From NCBI RefSeq assembly GCF_026914265.1, contig NC_069131.1, positions 717,501 to 781,500 on the forward strand: a stretch of 64,000 nucleotides of DNA, written 5' to 3'. The notes beneath the pieces were generated by a model. It worked only from the letters and a program-made list of their open reading frames with translations, had not been told where the DNA came from and searched no databases. The stretch's first letter is position 1. Each line of letters begins with the position of its first letter. This DNA comes from Mya arenaria. Lineage: Eukaryota; Mollusca; Bivalvia; Myida; Myidae. Positions 11,701-24,001 of this stretch are shown here, in pieces. A program made the position numbers and the translations under genes.

Positions 11701-12250
11701 GGTTTCTGCACATAAAAATTATTTAGAATTGCATTTGGGTCAGGCGGTTCACGTTCGATATTACTTGCAGTATAAGTGGAAGCAGTGACTTAAAATTAAT
11801 TACCAAACAGTTTCTGCTCAATTGCTTTGAGTAAACATACGAGTTATGAAACTTGGAATACTAGTTCTTGGTGGCATAAATGAAAGACCTTGTTTTGTCA
11901 CATTGTCTTGTAATCAAGCACTAACTTCCTCTAAATTCTCTTCAGGTGATGGTTGGGCACACACAAGAAGACATAGATCACAGGTGTCTAGCCATATGAG
12001 TAGATAGGAGTGTCACACTCTGCCATACTTACTTCATCAGACGAGCAGAAAGCTTCTCAAGATCCCGCACTGCACACTAAGACATAGTCTTTGACTACAA
12101 CAAGGTGATGAAAGTACAGAGAGATCCAATTGAAATCAATTCTGTGCTACTGTCATTTCTTCATTCTGGAAGTCGATGGACATGATTTATCATGGCATCA
12201 AGTGTGCAGTTTGCCGACTACCAGCAATCTTGTTCACCAGCTGTGCAACT
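8741..12250 (+). pseudogene. Decayed multi-exon gene, possibly DUF7869-type
   Basis: Several exon-like islands lie on the plus strand with acceptor and donor signals. One starts about 8741 after CTCTTGCAG. Another is 9870-9947, between TTTTACAG and GTAAAA. A third is 10949-11051, between TATTTCAG and GTAATA. The last starts at 11946 after CTCTTCAG and opens VMVGHTQEDID. That string resembles the (L/V)VGHTHEDID motif of DUF7869-type proteins, often mobile-element passengers in invertebrates. Exon phases do not join into one frame and stops follow the motif soon after, so this is a remnant. It could instead be unrelated exon mimics: only the motif at 11946 is specific. Confidence 0.3.
10483..10556. 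mobile_element. TTAA MITE, right-end fragment
   Basis: It ends CTGTGAGAGTGCAGCT then TTAA, the same terminus as the complete copies at 12780 and 13540. The left end is not recognisable. Confidence 0.45.
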
Positions 12251-12779
12251 TGAGCTGGTAGCTTTATTGCTTGAAGCCACAGCATAAGAGGGGGAAGGTG
12301 CAGGTTCATCAAAAAGTCTCAAAAGTTGAAACTAGGAAAAGAAGTTTATCAAGAGTGTGAATCTATTTTGAAAACAATCGTTACAATGATTTGGTTTCCT
12401 TTGAAACTTGATACATACTATGAATTGAGATGCTTAAATAAAAAACCGCTATTCAATTATCAGGAAACTGCCTTTTTCATACTAAAGGGTAAATGATGTC
12501 GCCATTTCCTGTATGTATTTAAATAAGATATGTCTCCACAATTAATATTTTTAGGGAATTTTTCTCAACTTAATGAATGAGATTAAATTGTACAGTGTTA
12601 TATGAGCTTAATATGTGTTTTCTCATTCTTTAAAATTGGTGAAAAATTGTCAGAAGATAATTAGACCAGTATCCATTACTGCAATCATACAATCAAATAT
12701 ACAGGGACAAGCCCACTGGGCATATAATATAATTAAACCCTGTTTAGGGGCATGAGGCAAACAGAGTTACTTTCAAACG

Positions 12780-13088
12780 TTAAAGCTGCACTCTCACACT
12801 TTGGATGTTTTGACAACCTTTTTCATTTTATGTCTTGGATTGGAACCATCCAATTTTTGTGAAAAATTAAATCCCAGATTTTTCTATTTAAGTTAAAACA
12901 TTGATGTTTTAATGCACTTTTCTTAAACCGTTAGTAACATTAATTTTCGAACGGAAATATGAAATCTGCGATCTGATCTTTTGTCAGCAATCTTTTATCA
13001 TTGGTTTGCAGATAATTACGCCAAAACTTGCTCATTCCAAGACAAAAAAAGTTGTGGAAACGGTATATCTGTGAGAGTGCAGCTCTAA
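12780..13088. mobile_element. TTAA-flanked MITE (piggyBac-like), complete copy
   Basis: The left end is TTAA then AGCTGCACTCTCACA. The right end is TGAGAGTGCAGCT then CTAA, a one-base change of TTAA. The inverted repeats are about 17-19 bp. The TTAA target duplication is the hallmark of piggyBac-type transposition. Non-coding. Confidence 0.7.
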
Positions 13089-13539
13089 ATGTTTAATTGC
13101 TTGATTACTACTGTATTAGAAATTACAGGGATTGGGGCATATTTTTAGTGTTTTTATTGCTTGGTTTTGATTCATACAGTCATACTTTATTCTTCAGGGC
13201 ACAACTTACAAATAGACAAAACTGGAAAATGGTCATATCAAAAGGTCAAAGATAATGCAAGTTGAACAATCATATTGTTCATGGCTTGTATTTTTGGTAT
13301 ATTTTGTTGCATATGCTATAGAAAAGTTGAAAGTTAAAAATAAATTCATAGTTGAAATGATGGCTTTGAATGGTATTGTCAGATGAGAAACGGCACTATT
13401 AAGCAATAGGTATAATGGTACTTTATTTATTTTAATCAATTTTAGATATTATGAAAATTATTATCTCATTTAGTACATGAGACCTTTTAAACAGTTATTG
13501 ACAATATAACAATGTGTATATGAAGCTTTAGATCAACAC

Positions 13540-13917
13540 TTAAAGCTGCACTCTTACAGATTGTCAGTTTAGACACAAACTTGTCTCAAAATCGGCTGAT
13601 TTGGTTATCATTCCTTTAATTCAGTCATATTAGATAATTCACGATAGAACCAATCAAAAATGTTTGGTAAAACTGCCGAAAAGTTCATTTACATTAAATT
13701 GTTTGTAATGCTTTTAGTCATTGTTCGTAATGCTTTTAGTCATAAAACATCATTTTTTTAACATAAATATGATGAACTGCAATATGATCTTTTTTCAGCA
13801 GTCTTATATCACTTCAAATTGGGTCTAGACATTTCTGCAAAAAATACTCCATTTATAGACAAACAATAAAAGAGTACCAGTAGTCAAAACGATCAATCGG
13901 TGAGATTGCAGCTTTAA
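13540..13917. mobile_element. TTAA-flanked MITE, second complete copy
   Basis: It has the same termini as the 12780 copy (TTAA-AGCTGCACTC... and ...TTGCAGCT-TTAA) around a diverged interior of similar composition. Confidence 0.65.
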
Positions 13918-15678
13918 ATACACCTTTTAAGACCGCTGTAAAATTCCAATGGTTTGCCTAAATCTTTAAAGCTAGCATACTGTTTAATTGACAACCATAC
14001 TTATTGTTTAAAAGTGTCATGATATCTTTGTACAATGTTTTTATATAATTCATTAAAGAAGTCAAAACAAATTTGTTTATCTTGTAATTTGTTATCTATT
14101 ATTTAAATGACTCAGACAAAAATGGGAACGTCAGTGCTAGTTCTTTTACTATTAACATCCCATGAAGTTTCTATTGGTGTAGCAGCAAGGAGGTGTTACA
14201 TTAAGGATGCATCATTTAAACCAAATTATACATTCATATGCACATCATACAGGCGTGTAGCCGCCTATCGTGAATACGCGGCTGAATCCACATGATTCTG
14301 ACAAAAAAATCAACCAAAGTTGCAGTATGCGAACTTGACTATATGAATCTAAAATAGGTTATTTTCCAGTACTAAATAATGCACAGCGGAACGCCCAGAA
14401 TGCACTAGATTGCACCATGGTTTTCAAAATTTTCTGAGGGGGCACGCCCCTGAACCCCCCAGCACATTTATGAATTCACATGAATAGAGGGGTAGCTACG
14501 CCCCTGACATAATTGAAACCACAGTGTGGCTAAACAACACTATATGTTTATCATACGCAGTGATCTCCCATGGAAATGCAATCGTCAAAGAATCTGAAGG
14601 GGCTGTTTATATGGACTAGATTTGAAATGCACCAAGTGTTTAAAAAGTTGGTTTCAGTCACGAAGAGAATCAACCATACCCCACACTTGTTGGAGTAAGA
14701 TGAAATGTCCACTTTCCGCGAGAAAGAAAGTACATTGAAAATGTTCATTTGATTCAATTGACTATCTTTTTATAAATATGTTGCAATACATAAAATACGT
14801 TATTTGTTATAATTGTTTACCCATGTTGAATTTTATTTGGCAAATTTATAAGAGATTTAAATATGAAGAAACTCAGCAGCTAAAGAGGATATGATTATGA
14901 CATACTTTTTTTAAATCTTTCGAACATGAGTTTTTGAGTGAATATAAGCGAATGTTTCGAAAATGCATCTTTTACTTGGATTTTATAGATTGTTATTACG
15001 AAATAAAGTATGGCGAATCAAACGAAGTGTTTAAGCCAAGCTATTGATGGCTGAAACCCTTCAATAAATGTTGATATGTGCTAAAATATAGTCTTTGAAG
15101 TCCAAAATTTTGAAATGCGTTACTAACCCGATTCAACAAAAGGCTGTTGCACAATCAGTTGATTGACATAATCACGTGATAAATCAATAATTTCCATTAA
15201 GGTTAAAATATTCAACACCTTAGTATGAGTCCCTGTGGGCGAGTGGATAAGCGATCCGTTTTTTATTCTATGTGTTATCTGCACCCCCATGTGCTTGCTC
15301 CCAACTTGAACAAGATTAATTTTTAATACTTTACTGTAAAATGCAATTTAAGTATAAAAGAAAATCAACCTGGTTACTATTATTTCTGCAATTTCAGTAC
15401 CAAGGAGTAAAATAAATATACATGTAAGTGTTTTCAGATGCATTACGAGCAAAAATATGTTTGGTGCCAAAACATGAGAGAGCCTCTTTAAACGGAAAAG
15501 TTTTGGCAGTCAGATGGTGATAAATATAATGTATAGCATCATCGCTCTGGAGTACGAGAACGTTGTATACAGAGTATGTTTTTACTGAACATGCGTCTGT
15601 TTATTTTGATGCCATAAAAGGTTTAAACTGTTTAAAGGAACTATAACATTATGAAACAACAAATCTGATTACAGATAT
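13918..15678. other. Mostly non-genic; one possible secreted-protein exon
   Basis: The frame at 14107-14295 opens with a signal-peptide-like stretch (MGTSVLVLLLLTSHEVSIG) and then a short Cys-containing segment, but it has no domain and no convincing splice partner. GC-rich inverted motifs (GGGGGCACGCCCCTGA) at 14430-14510 look like transposon ends. A tRNA-like A-box string occurs near 15213-15232 without a B box. Confidence 0.3.
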
Positions 15679-15973
15679 CAGTGGCAGATCCAGGAATTGA
15701 CTTAAGAAGGGGTACGTGAAACTCATGGGCTTAATCTTTCCACATCCGCCCCTCCCTCAGAACAGAAATTGAATGGCTTAAAATGTTGGACCGGGGTGGG
15801 GGTTAGACTCCCCTAATTTATAGTCCGAAATAGTGCATTTTTATCTTAATATTGTATTTTTTCCCGATATTGATTGAGAACGTATTATAAACGGACGATT
15901 CAAAGGGGTGGGGGACGGCGCGCGCGCTGGGACCGATCCCCCCCCCAACCCCCCCCCCCTGAATCTGCAATTG
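15679..15973. mobile_element. MITE with CAGTGGCAGATCCAGG ends
   Basis: The left terminus CAGTGGCAGATCCAGGAATT is mirrored at the right end as CCTGAATCTGCAATTG. Inside the right end are long C runs and a GCGCGCGC stretch. This end type recurs on many marine-invertebrate DNA elements. Non-coding. Confidence 0.5.
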
Positions 15974-16383
15974 ATTACATGCATTAAAACCGTCTCCGTA
16001 GCCTATTGGTTAAGGCGTTCTATACCCTTCATTCAATTGACTTAACACTTCACACAATTGTTCAGGACCATCAGCCAATGAGGTTACATAACTCCATAAT
16101 ACAAGTTATGGCCCCTGATTGACTTCGGTTAAAGTTTTAGGCAAGTATAATTTAAGGGGAAGTTGGAATTTAATAAATAAAACTTCCATGGATCACAATG
16201 AACCCAATGGACAATGTTCTTTTATCATGAGCTAACTGTTCAAGCGTTAACAGACACATTCCTGTGCAGACGAAACTTTTATTGTTTTACAAGCACAGAA
16301 CTTGTATTTAGCATTTACAGTTTCTATATAATTCAACTGAAAGTTCTATTTAACCATAATATATCAAATATTAAGTCACCATT

Positions 16384-16594
16384 CACTAGCGGATTGAGAA
16401 GGGGGCGCAATCGTCTTTAAAATCGTCCAAGTTTACTTTTTGTGTCAATATATGAGAAGAAAATAAATACGCACATAATGCATCATTTCCGACTACAAAT
16501 TGTTAAAAATTTCTTGATTGAGTAACCCTCAATCCTCCTGCAAACGCCCCTTAGTAACGCCCCCTTCTAACGACAATTCCTGGATGCGCCCCTG
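16384..16594. mobile_element. Short MITE related to the 15679 element
   Basis: Left CACTAGCGGATTGAGAAGGG and right ...AATTCCTGGATGCGCCCCTG form imperfect inverted repeats sharing an AGAAGGGGGCG core. It is about 210 bp long and non-coding. Confidence 0.45.
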
Positions 16595-16779
16595 GTCATT
16601 ATATTTTTTGTTTATCAAACGGTACACATACCAAGTAACTGAAGATGAATTTCATTTAATGAATGAGATGGTCTGTAAAAGATTTCCGATGAATATCCTA
16701 TGAAATTTGCAGTCCTCCCGTTTCGACCGGTCATTGTTTGTGGATTTATTACACACAATTATATAAAAATACTATTACA

Positions 16780-17154
16780 AAGTTGTCTCTTAAGGTTACG
16801 GGAGCCTTCACTGTCAAAAGTAAGATATATAATTTGTCCCCCTAATGCCATAAAATATGGATGGTCCCCTTAATGCCTCAAAAATAATATAATATATACA
16901 CTGGTCTCCATAAACCCTTCGACATATATACCTGTCCCCTTAAAACCTGCAACATACTTACAAATTATTAAGGAGACCGCAAATTACGTATATTTTTTGT
17001 TAATTAATTTAAGAAGCCTAAATCTTGTACACATAATAAATGATCATTTCAATACTAAATTATCAAAAAAAAAGCAAAAAAAAGTATAAAACAAAAAATA
17101 TACAAATTGTCTCCTTAATGCCGTAAAATACATACGGTCTCCTTAATTCCCTAA
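16780..17154. repeat. Diverged short tandem units (GTCCCCTTAATGCC)
   Basis: Four to six degenerate copies of a GTC(C/T)CCTTAATGCC-AAAATATA unit run through this AT-rich stretch, the last oriented the same way just before the AT microsatellite. Confidence 0.45.
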
Positions 17155-17236
<82 letters not shown>

Positions 17237-17240
17237 ATAT
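17155..17240. repeat. (AT)n microsatellite at the copy A breakpoint
   Basis: Near-pure AT dinucleotides. Homology between copy A and copy C begins immediately after it, so this is where the duplicated segment ends. Confidence 0.9.
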
Positions 17241-17454
17241 TGTTAAAGGCGCAGCGTATGGTCGTTTACATCCATTGTTTTTACAATCACACAACATTAA
17301 GGAAAATAATTATATTATTTATATGGTTTTCCCAATGATCACAAATAACAACATTACATTATTATCTTCCCTCTTTCTGAATCTCGTGTTTAGGTCTGCC
17401 AGTTCTAGTTATTCGATTGTTCTACCAAGTTGACAAAAAGCTGACGTTTATATA
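17241..17454 (+). repeat. Copy A: intron 3 segment, paralogous to 46835-47050
   Basis: It starts TGTTAAAGGCGCAGCGTATGG and runs colinear with the copy C intron up to the point where the satellite begins in C. Copy B lacks this segment. Non-coding. Confidence 0.75.
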
Positions 17455-17474
17455 ACTTCCGCTTAAATCTGACT
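17455..17474 (+). repeat. Single satellite-like monomer in copy A
   Basis: ACTTCCGCTTAAATCTGACT occurs once, at the position where copy C has thousands of bases of this unit. On the right it continues into unique sequence that reappears in copy C after the array. Confidence 0.8.
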
Positions 17475-17738
17475 TAAATTAAATATTTCATTCGTTAAGA
17501 AATTCTTCAACAATAAAATTACACTATTACACATATACCTTGGAAAAGTGAAGTAAACGGCATTATTATAAAAGATAACGATTAAAAAAAGGTTGTTGGT
17601 ACTAATTTTATATTTTCCATATGTACACATATTTGTCATCTAGACATTCATAAACCGTTGTACAATGTGTTTAATTATATTTATAAAATGGCAATTTTGA
17701 ATTGATAAAAGAAGAAAATATTTAAAAAGATCTTTCTT

Positions 17739-17844
17739 ATTAAACCTTTAAATTATGGTTTCTCATCAAAAACACGTATTCAAATATAAATACTTATTGG
17801 TATTACGTATAATGAAACAAAACAAATGTTTGTTACATTTTCAG
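17739..17844 (+). other. Copy A: conserved block just upstream of exon 4
   Basis: 106 bp ending at the AG of the exon 4 acceptor. By hand count it differs at 1 position from copy B and 4 from copy C. An ATG at 17755 opens a frame that runs through the acceptor into exon 4 (67 codons) in all three copies. Confidence 0.6.
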
Positions 17845-17958
17845 ACATCCTCAGTGATCAGTCAGCCCACAGACGATACTTCAGAAACTGGCTCCGGTCT
17901 CTGTGACAGTCATGTGCTGGCAACCAGCATGTCACGTGCAAGTCTTCCAAGTGATTGA
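17845..17958 (+). pseudogene. Copy A: orphan exon 4 of the A/B/C gene family
   Basis: This is the 114-nt terminal coding exon (TSSVISQPTDD... ending SRASLPSD and TGA), preceded by TTTTCAG and homologous to 41319-41432 and 61079-61192. I found no exons 1-3 upstream; the homology stops at the AT microsatellite. It is therefore a partial duplicate, unless the ATG at 17755 gives it a life of its own as a 67-codon frame. The frame is open and the residues most conserved in B and C are kept. Downstream sequence and a LINE remnant are also shared, which shows the copy arose by DNA duplication and not by retrotransposition. Confidence 0.6.
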
Positions 17959-18756
17959 CGGTTTACTTTCAAAATGGCCGACACTAAAACACGTTTTATC
18001 TTCGAAGTAAATTTTGAACCTTTATAAGCGTAGTGTAAAGCCTCTATAGGAGCTTCCAACCACCCTCGTCCTACGCACAATATATCCAGAATATTGCCCT
18101 GATTGATTTATTTTTAAAAAAACTTACACATATTTCTATTTGCTTTCAACTTATTGTTAGGCACATTAACATTCATTCTTTTTTACAGGTAAAGAAAGAT
18201 CGACGGAACAATAATATCCTGAGACACGTGCAACAGTTAACATTGTTACTTATACACAAATATTTATTTCAAATTCAGTTCTTCATTGTTTGAAAATCTT
18301 GTTCCATTCTGGTTGACCTAGATTCATAAAGTAATGTTTTTTTCCCAGTTATACTTTTTAAATGCATTTATTAGGTTTTGTTAAGAATAAACCTGATTTA
18401 TATAGACTTTGAGAGAAATCTCTGGTGGATGTGTGTAGTAAGTTCTGGAGTTCGGTATATAACGGCCAACTTCTCTGATCTTGAGACAAGAATAAATAAA
18501 ACCTTCCACCAACATTTTAAAATTTTGGACTTAATGAGGATAACATTTCAAGCTTTTGTGGGAATTATTATGATACTGTTGTTGGACTTAAATATTTCAT
18601 GTGGAGTTAATTCTGCGTACATTTTAATACCAGGATCAGTCTTGATATTTCTAGTCATTTAAGTTTTAGCATTATATTTTTGAGATTATTTCTGTAAAAC
18701 TGTTTGTAAATGTATTGTTGTTGTTTATAGTTTGGTGCTAGTTTATATTAATAGCG

Positions 18757-19820
18757 AGCATATACACACTTGGACAGTTGATATTAAACAGTTGTTGAAT
18801 GAGCATGGATTTGCTTATTTATTTAAATGTGATGGTTTAACAAATATACAGATAGAAGCTGTTGTTAGAAGAGTTATAAATATTACTTACAACAATGGTA
18901 TGTAAATGGTAGAAATGCAGACAAATTACATTGTGATGTCAATTTTAAACAAGATTTTGCAATTGAAAAATATTTATTTTTCTTTAATTGCAAACCTTAT
19001 ATGAAGAAGAAAGATATTCGGATATAAACCAAGAGGATAAAACATGTAAAAAATGTAATATGAATGTAATATGAATATTCTGGAATATGAATATCACTTT
19101 TTGTGAGTGTGTCCTCATTAATATGATTTTCATACAAAATTTATACCCATGTATAATATTCAGTGCTCTTATATTACTTACTTAAAGATGCACTCTTACT
19201 CCCAAATAGGAATTACCATTATTAATGATATTGTTTTAATGTTCCAATAAAGATGAATAAATGTCGAAAAAAATGTTTTTTATGAAGGATACCGAGTTAA
19301 ATTTGAAAGAAATATGCATAAAACAGGCAATATGAGACCATAGTAGACCACACTAAATCTTTTAGCATTCACCAATCATTTAATATGTTTGTGCTTTCTG
19401 CTATTAAATACACAGTTACAATTTTGTTATCAGTTCTCAATATTTTCCATAAATGCATTATTAAGTAAGTAGAAAAAGGTTTATCAGTAAAAATTGATGT
19501 CTGTTTTTCATGTGTATGTATTGATTTTTGAATAAGAGTGTCACTTTAAATCCTGTTATAATTGTAACATAATTAGTAATAGTGTTACTTAATTAACATT
19601 TACTACAGATTACGTAACTTACGTGGCGTACGTAACAATCATGTTGTAGTTGATACGTTTCACCTTAAAATAAAATGTAGAACAAATGATCTCATATGTA
19701 TTCCATATTTATAGTTCACTCTAATGTGTTGTTAGTAATGCTATTAAATTAATGATGTTATGTGTGTATTGGCAAATTTCTTATTAAACTTGCAACAAAA
19801 ACGTTGACTTGACTTGACTA
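18757..19820 (+). mobile_element. LINE 3' remnant in copy A, interrupted by a MITE
   Basis: Translated pieces match the C-terminal ORF2 region also seen at 24202-24852 (minus) and 42937-43320: IHTWTV...KQLLNEHGFAYLF, then a Cys-rich knuckle and EYHFL region. The 3' end is a TTGACTTGACTTGAC tail at 19804-19819. The coding parts carry many stops. A TTAA MITE sits inside. Confidence 0.65.
19182..19549. mobile_element. TTAA MITE inserted into the copy A LINE
   Basis: TTAA-AGATGCACTC on the left and GAGTGTCACT-TTAA on the right. The LINE sequence on either side joins across it when compared with 43240-43340, where the uninterrupted LINE has a TTTAAC site. Confidence 0.65.
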
Positions 19821-19824
19821 TTAT

Positions 19825-20499
19825 GTTTCATTGATGTACATAAGCTTATGGCCATTTAAACATCTGTTATTTAGTATGAAAATTACACAAATATTCATTT
19901 ATATATATTGCACATTGCATTATTGTAAATCATAAATATATTTAATGTTAATAATAAATATTCTTCTCTATTTTGATCTCGTTCTTGTTAATTATTGTTT
20001 GAAAACGCCGCAAAACGTGGTAGTCAATCCGTTAAACAATTCATAACCGATTTGCCGTTTTGCATCGAAGAGACGATAAATAAGTATCTTCCAAACAGCG
20101 GCTTCAATCGGTCGTTTTCCAAAGAGTTTGGATTGTCACCACCCAGTGCTTGATTGGGTAATTTAAAGCTACAATTGTAATGTTTGTTTGAAATGAAATC
20201 ATAACAAACCATCCATGTGCTAAGGCTTTGTGGCTATTCAGTAGTTTAGAAACCTAACAGGTATATGGTGTCAGTCGATTTGATGGGTGACTAAAGGTGT
20301 TGTACTTGATATAAAATTCGCTTCATAGATGAAGGAGTTATTTAAAGTCACGATCAACCAATTCTTCAAAACCTTGAAACCTTAAGTTTATTTGCAAGTA
20401 GTAAGGCTTCACGAACTTGGATTTACCTATCTTTTTTTCAAACATTGCCGAAACAAACAATACGTTTTAACCGACCGGTTCTATTTTTCACCTTCCGCA
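19825..20499. other. No gene recognised
   Basis: AT-rich sequence with no domain, tRNA or clear repeat. It may include the worn 5' part of the adjacent Ty3/Gypsy fossil. Confidence 0.4.
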
Positions 20500-22660
20500 T
20501 GAAGACATATTATTTAAAACACTTAAATGCCAAAGAAATCCCCGCTTTGCTGCAGTGTAAAGATTAATCAAACATTGAATTGCTTCACACTCCTGGTGCG
20601 TTTAAGTATGCAACACAATTCTCCCTTTGCGAATTTGGTATGCATAGATTATGCTGCTACACTAGGTAGATACAGAGGTAGTGGTGGGTGTAGAGGCAGA
20701 GTCAGACAACAGTTTGTTTGAAGAGTGTGCACGAAGAAGGGCCACATACGTTAAGATTGTCAAAAATCTTATGTACTCAGATCTTATTAATGATGTTGAA
20801 ATTGGAGTGATTTAGACAAGGGTAGTTGTTGGGTACAGATACAAGAATAACTTTTAACTATTGCATTGAAACTAGTACAGGGCTACCAAAAGCAAAACCA
20901 CAGTTTGTTCCATTATAAGTTACACCAGAGACTTCTAAGCACCCTTGTCATACTTAATCCCTCTATTTTGTAAGAGTTCTGGCATGGAGGTAAAATAGCG
21001 TGAGTGCACAATATTTACAAATAGCTAAATTGCATTGCCCATTGTATCTTAGCTTCAGGCTATCCTTTCAAATTGGAAAGGGCGAAACAAGGGTAAGAAA
21101 GTAGGTGTTAAATGTGCTTCTTCAATAAAAATTAAATCAAAGCCCAATCAATGCACTGATGTGACAAGAATATATAAAATACAAGACCACAACTGCTATG
21201 TTGCACGAACAAATGGAAATACTATACAACATTTCAATGACGTTACACCATCATTAATATGCGAAGTATTAAAGTACAAGAGCGATGGTGCGATTTGTGT
21301 TAGTTTAAGTAATCTGTCAACACAGCAGACAGTTTTAACCCAGTCATTAGCATTACTTTGTGAAATACAACCAATGTCTGTTGTTGGCGAAGTATTGGGT
21401 AAGAATACCGAACAATGTAACACAGTTCTTCTTAGTAGCTGAAGAAACTCTTTTTCAATTTCATATGGACCAGTAATATTGATATTGGTATGTGAAATTC
21501 TATAAAATATAGAATAGAGTTAGCATATCCAACACCATTTAGCAAGCGTCATAGAAAGATTCCACCGAACAATCAAATACTCATTTCCGCTGACTCGAAT
21601 TGAGAAAATATTTGATTGTCAGTATGGTGCTAAATATATTTTTTTTAAATTTGGATATGAAATCTGGATACCATCAGGTTAAAATCGAAAAAGAGCCTAG
21701 AACTACATTTACTGTAGGTTTATTTGAGGACAATCACATGCCATATTAACAAATGCACCTGCAACGTATCAACATCTGATCTAAGAATGCAAAGGTAGTG
21801 TAAATGGAAACAAGTGTCTTATTTATCTTGGTTATGTTAACATTTTAGTGAAAACTTAGAAACAGGATACTTGGAAAGATTGGACAACATTCTACAATAA
21901 CTTCAATCTTACAATTTGAATCATGCCCCTGAAAAATCACATTTCTTTAAGCTTCTATAAGTCAAACAATATTTCTTAACCATATTGTGACGTCATCAAA
22001 ACTGACCCTAAAATTTAATTGGAAGAAATATGTAAACTTGTTCGTATTTACGTATGATTGCTCACCCCGGACATCAACAAGATTGTCTCCATTAAACCTG
22101 ATGTTCAACAGAAGACCACGCAAACCTATTGATTCAGCGTATGACAAAGCCTCAAAAAAGCCCAAGGCTAAAATGAAGCAGTCAGACTATGTAGATAATA
22201 TCGGTGAGACGGATTGTCATTATTGACAAGCATTCGCTTGCAACAAGAGCAAAGTCGCAGAAAATGTACGATTGGAAAACAAAGATAGTAAATACTTCTG
22301 TTGGAGACAAAGTCCTTGTGCAGAGATTGTCTTTCGATTGACAAGATTGCAGACCGTTATGAATTTATGTATACCTCGTTGCAGAACATCCTAGAGATAA
22401 TACACCCGTGTTTCGTTTGAGATGTTGGGAAAATGTGGAGACACTTAATAGAAATCATAGTGATGTGTTGCGCAAGCAATATGCCAATGAATATGAAGAG
22501 AACGTTGATATAATTAAGATATGAGGCATATAATAGAAATGAATACATCATAGAGAATAATGACACGAGTGACGTTCCTACAGAAGTGGTTTGGGATAAT
22601 GAAATCAGAGAGGGTCTCGTATGGTTTACGCACCTGAATGAAACGCCCTTTCTCCTCACA
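20500..22660 (+). mobile_element. Ty3/Gypsy fossil, heavily decayed internal region
   Basis: Scattered pieces appear in the expected order on the plus strand: a worn CCHC knuckle (about 20700-20760), a spacer/protease-side region (21160-21440), a reverse-transcriptase signature LDMKSGYHQVKIEKE (about 21650-21700) and an integrase C-terminal-like stretch with STRLSPLNLMFNRRPR (about 22070-22125). The element is broken in more than ten places and looks old. Confidence 0.65.
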
Positions 22661-23999
22661 CAGGCCTTTGTTTATTAAATGATTATGTTAATCAACAAAG
22701 ACATGATATTAGTGAACCTGACACGGATAAAGTTATTTGGATTTAATCAGACCATAGCAATGCCGAGGAAAATGTTCATGTTTGAACGGTTGGCGGCGAA
22801 TCACATTAGCCAGACGGTGCCCATGGACAACACAGTCCTTGCTATTAATGTGCTGATTGAATATGTATTTCTAAATAAATTTTATAATAATAATGGCCGT
22901 AAACTTTAATGCAGTTGTAAAAAGGTACCTGACGTAGTTGTTATTAATAATGTGCGTTTACATTTAAAAAGGGAATTTAAATGTAATACAAATTCATTTT
23001 AATGAGTTACATATCAGAACAAAAATATAATCATTTTTGTTGTAAATGTGGGATTTAACTCTTTGTAATGCGTAGACGCATATTTTGGACAGGGAATGGG
23101 TATTTATGGAGGAAACTACTGCTAACAAATGGAGTTTGTCTTGCGTGATAAGTTCAAAATTCACTTGTGGTGTTGAGATGACAGTATTCTACCAAACGAA
23201 GTATACTGTAGTTATATAAGTAGGTGTGTAGGAGTAGAAAGTAGTAATGATTTGTATTTTTGTCACCATTTTGACATGACTATGGTCTGATTAAACATAC
23301 GATACATATATATTGGATTGATTGACAAGATGTTACAGTTAACGGGGGATGGTATAACCAGAACATAATAAAATTGTTATCATATTGTGATTATTTCCCT
23401 TTACCATAAGTGATATATATATACATATATATATAGTATATAGTATATTGATCTTTGTTTCATCATGAAGAAACCACATTCTTCGGTGCACTTAACACCG
23501 TCTTATTTTACAATTAGGCAGACTTACTTGACCACAGTGTAAGAGCTGCAGAGAGCACTATAAAGTGAGTTATAGACTTATTGATCACCAATCGGCATGC
23601 TAAATGTGTTTTTGCTGTGTAAGTCTTGTGTTTGTTTTTTTTTTATTTCTTTATGTATTTTAGCAACGATCGCGGACACTAGATTGTCTCTGCTATACTA
23701 TTAGTATTCAATTACTTCTTTGTTAGGACTTATATTCAATTTGGAACTCACTATCTGATTAACATTATGTATATATGTGGATTACCTTGTATGAATTTTT
23801 TATCATTATTTCTGTTTGGCCACTAGAAACGCTGTGTTTATTTACTTTACCATTTTCGATCATGCAGTGTTCCAAATATGGTTTTAAGTGTGACTTATAA
23901 TATTATGTACTTCTTTATACTTGCAAGTGCTAATTGTATGTTCTTTTCATTACAACACATCTGGTTCGAATTCTCATCCGTGTTTGCACCTTCATAACT
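22661..23999 (+). other. Possible 3' LTR of the Gypsy fossil; otherwise non-genic
   Basis: A purine run AACGGGGGATGG at 23341-23352 resembles a polypurine tract and is followed by about 650 bp of AT-rich sequence up to the adjoining LINE. No matching 5' LTR was found, so the LTR call is tentative. No gene is seen. Confidence 0.3.
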
Positions 24000-24001
24000 A
24001 A

